The notes under the pieces are model-generated. The model did not search any database and was not told the origin of the DNA. It worked only from the letters and a program-made list of their open reading frames with translations. Shown piece by piece: positions 63,216 through 64,000 of a stretch of DNA of 64,000 bases (its first letter is position 1; every line of letters begins with the position of its first letter). This DNA comes from Roseiarcus sp963829505 (GTDB taxonomy: Bacteria; Pseudomonadota; Alphaproteobacteria; Rhizobiales; Beijerinckiaceae). A program made the translations under genes and the position numbers. Location: assembly GCA_963829505.1 (NCBI GenBank), contig CAWHIL010000001.1:1922001-1986000 (forward strand), given 5' to 3'.

Positions 63216-63818
63216 TCAGGACTTCAGCTGATCCAGCGCCAGATTCAGCCGCAGGACGTTCACCCTCGGCTCGCCGACGAGTCCGAGAAAGCGGCCCTCG
63301 ACGGCCGACTCGACCAATTGCCGCACTTTGGCTTCGTCAAGACCACGCGCCTTGGCGACGGAGGGGACCTGGGCGGTCGCGTTCTGCGGCGAGATGTTAG
63401 GGTCGAGACCGGACGCCGATGTCGTCACCGCGTCCGCCGGAACCGAACCGGCCCTGGCCGTCTCACGCCACGCTTCGACCCCCGCCTTGACCCGGTCGAT
63501 CAGCTTTTGCGAGGTCGGGCCGAGGTTCGAGCCGGCCGAGTTGGCGGCGTTGTACGGCGCGTCGATCGTCTTTGTTGAATCGTTCGGATCGGTGTCCGTC
63601 GTCGCGGAGGGGCGTGGATGGAAATAGCGCTCGCTCTTGAAGTACTGCCCGATCAGGGCCGAGCCGATCACGACGCCGTTCTGTTCGATCAGGCTGCCGT
63701 TGGCGAGATTCGGCATTGCGACTTCGGCAATTCCGGTAATCGCCAGCGGATAGACGAGGCCGGTCAGCGCGCTGAACAGGATCAGCATCACTAATGCCGG
63801 GCGGATGTGCTGGACCAT
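63216..63818 (-). CDS. kdpC: Potassium-transporting ATPase subunit KdpC
   Basis: 200 residues from ATG 63818 with GGAGG six bases upstream. One membrane helix (RPALVMLILFSALTGLVYPL) then IGSALIGQYFKSERYFHPRP, SAGSNLGPTSQKLIDRV and the end GEPRVNVLRLNLALDQL are family blocks. KdpC joins the channel subunit KdpA to the ATPase KdpB and aids ATP binding. It begins 16 bases after kdpB. Confidence 0.95.
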   Translation of the reverse strand: MVQHIRPALVMLILFSALTGLVYPLAITGIAEVAMPNLANGSLIEQNGVVIGSALIGQYFKSERYFHPRPSATTDTDPNDSTKTIDAPYNAANSAGSNLGPTSQKLIDRVKAGVEAWRETARAGSVPADAVTTSASGLDPNISPQNATAQVPSVAKARGLDEAKVRQLVESAVEGRFLGLVGEPRVNVLRLNLALDQLKS

Positions 63819-63834
63819 GAAAACCTCCGGAAGA

Positions 63835-64000
63835 TCAGGCCAGGTGCAAGGCTGCGACGACGAGGTCGAGAGCTTTGATGCCGATGAAGGGCGCAACTAG
63901 ACCGCCGAAGCCGTAGATCAGCAGGTTGCGACGCAGCAGCGCCGCCGCTCCGACCGGCCGGTAGGCGACGCCCTTCAGAGCGAGCGGGATCAGCGCGATG
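63835..64000 (-). CDS. kdpB: Potassium-transporting ATPase subunit KdpB, C-terminal end
   Basis: The last 54 codons of KdpB (IALIPLALKGVAYRPVGAAA, LLRRNLLIYGFGGLVAPFIG, then DLVVAALHLA) are visible; the rest lies beyond the window. The P-type ATPase subunit powers high-affinity K+ uptake. Confidence 0.93.
   Translation of the reverse strand, partial: IALIPLALKGVAYRPVGAAALLRRNLLIYGFGGLVAPFIGIKALDLVVAALHLA

Overview
The window is high-GC DNA from an alphaproteobacterium, most likely of the Hyphomicrobiales (Rhizobiales; Beijerinckiaceae/Methylocystaceae-like, by inference). The pointers are the fdxA-carD neighbourhood next to the C-terminal half of a rhizobial-type helicase protein, an OxyR regulator, an HWE-family histidine kinase beside a stress operon with an EcfG-type promoter (GGAAC-N16-CGTT), the hisE-coaA pair, and the DUF3489-DUF2924-serine recombinase triad common on islands in this group. 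No complete organism assignment can be made from sequence reading alone.

Layout. 1-1347: 3' part of ftsK. 1379-2169: GNAT/DUF1778 toxin-antitoxin pair. 2310-5136: three glycosyltransferases (GT25, GT2, GT4), probably for lipopolysaccharide. 5188-8354: 2OG-Fe(II) oxygenase, oxyR with a divergent SDR-like gene, and a VIT1/CCC1-type membrane protein. 8438-10366: ftsH. 10797-11433: MntA/HepT pair. 11454-13145: acyl-CoA synthetase. 13374-17522: FtsX-like ABC permease and ATPase divergent from the esterase tesA. 17639-19867: an MFS exporter gene lying between tesA and a 3'-truncated second tesA copy. 19896-20424: BrnTA with a damaged toxin. 20647-23349: frameshifted acyl-CoA dehydrogenase and a CoA-transferase. 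24828-26634: purU and a beta-hydroxyacid dehydrogenase. 26766-30548: helicase C-terminal half, fdxA and carD. 30637-32997: aroQ, a lipoprotein and an aldehyde dehydrogenase in one run. 33319-37777: transporter, deoC and a tandem aldehyde dehydrogenase. 38070-43987: TraB/GumN protein, coaA, hisE, aldehyde dehydrogenase, hemN and a small membrane protein.

From 44124 the character changes. A tRNA-Val(CAC) gene is followed by an island remnant (serine recombinase, DUF2924, DUF3489, a broken tyrosine integrase) that ends before the NADP-malic enzyme gene at 49346. A phasin gene follows, then a block of decayed genes (DUF4405, SCP2-like, hydroxyisobutyrate dehydrogenase-like), a choloylglycine hydrolase, and a stress operon (CsbD/DUF883, holin-like, DUF3618) behind an EcfG promoter. 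A response regulator and HWE kinase lie next to it. The window ends in a kdp region (kdpB end, kdpC, an atypical response regulator and a kdpA remnant).

The most notable observations are three kinds of dispersed structured repeats, several of which supply or overwrite gene ends; the duplicated tesA fragment around the exporter; a BrnT toxin with two mutually compensating frameshifts; a helicase-family protein without its helicase domain; a CarD with a histone H1-like N-terminus of about 200 residues; and the unusual density of frameshifted genes after 47.9 kb. I did not find a clear, wholly new multi-gene system.
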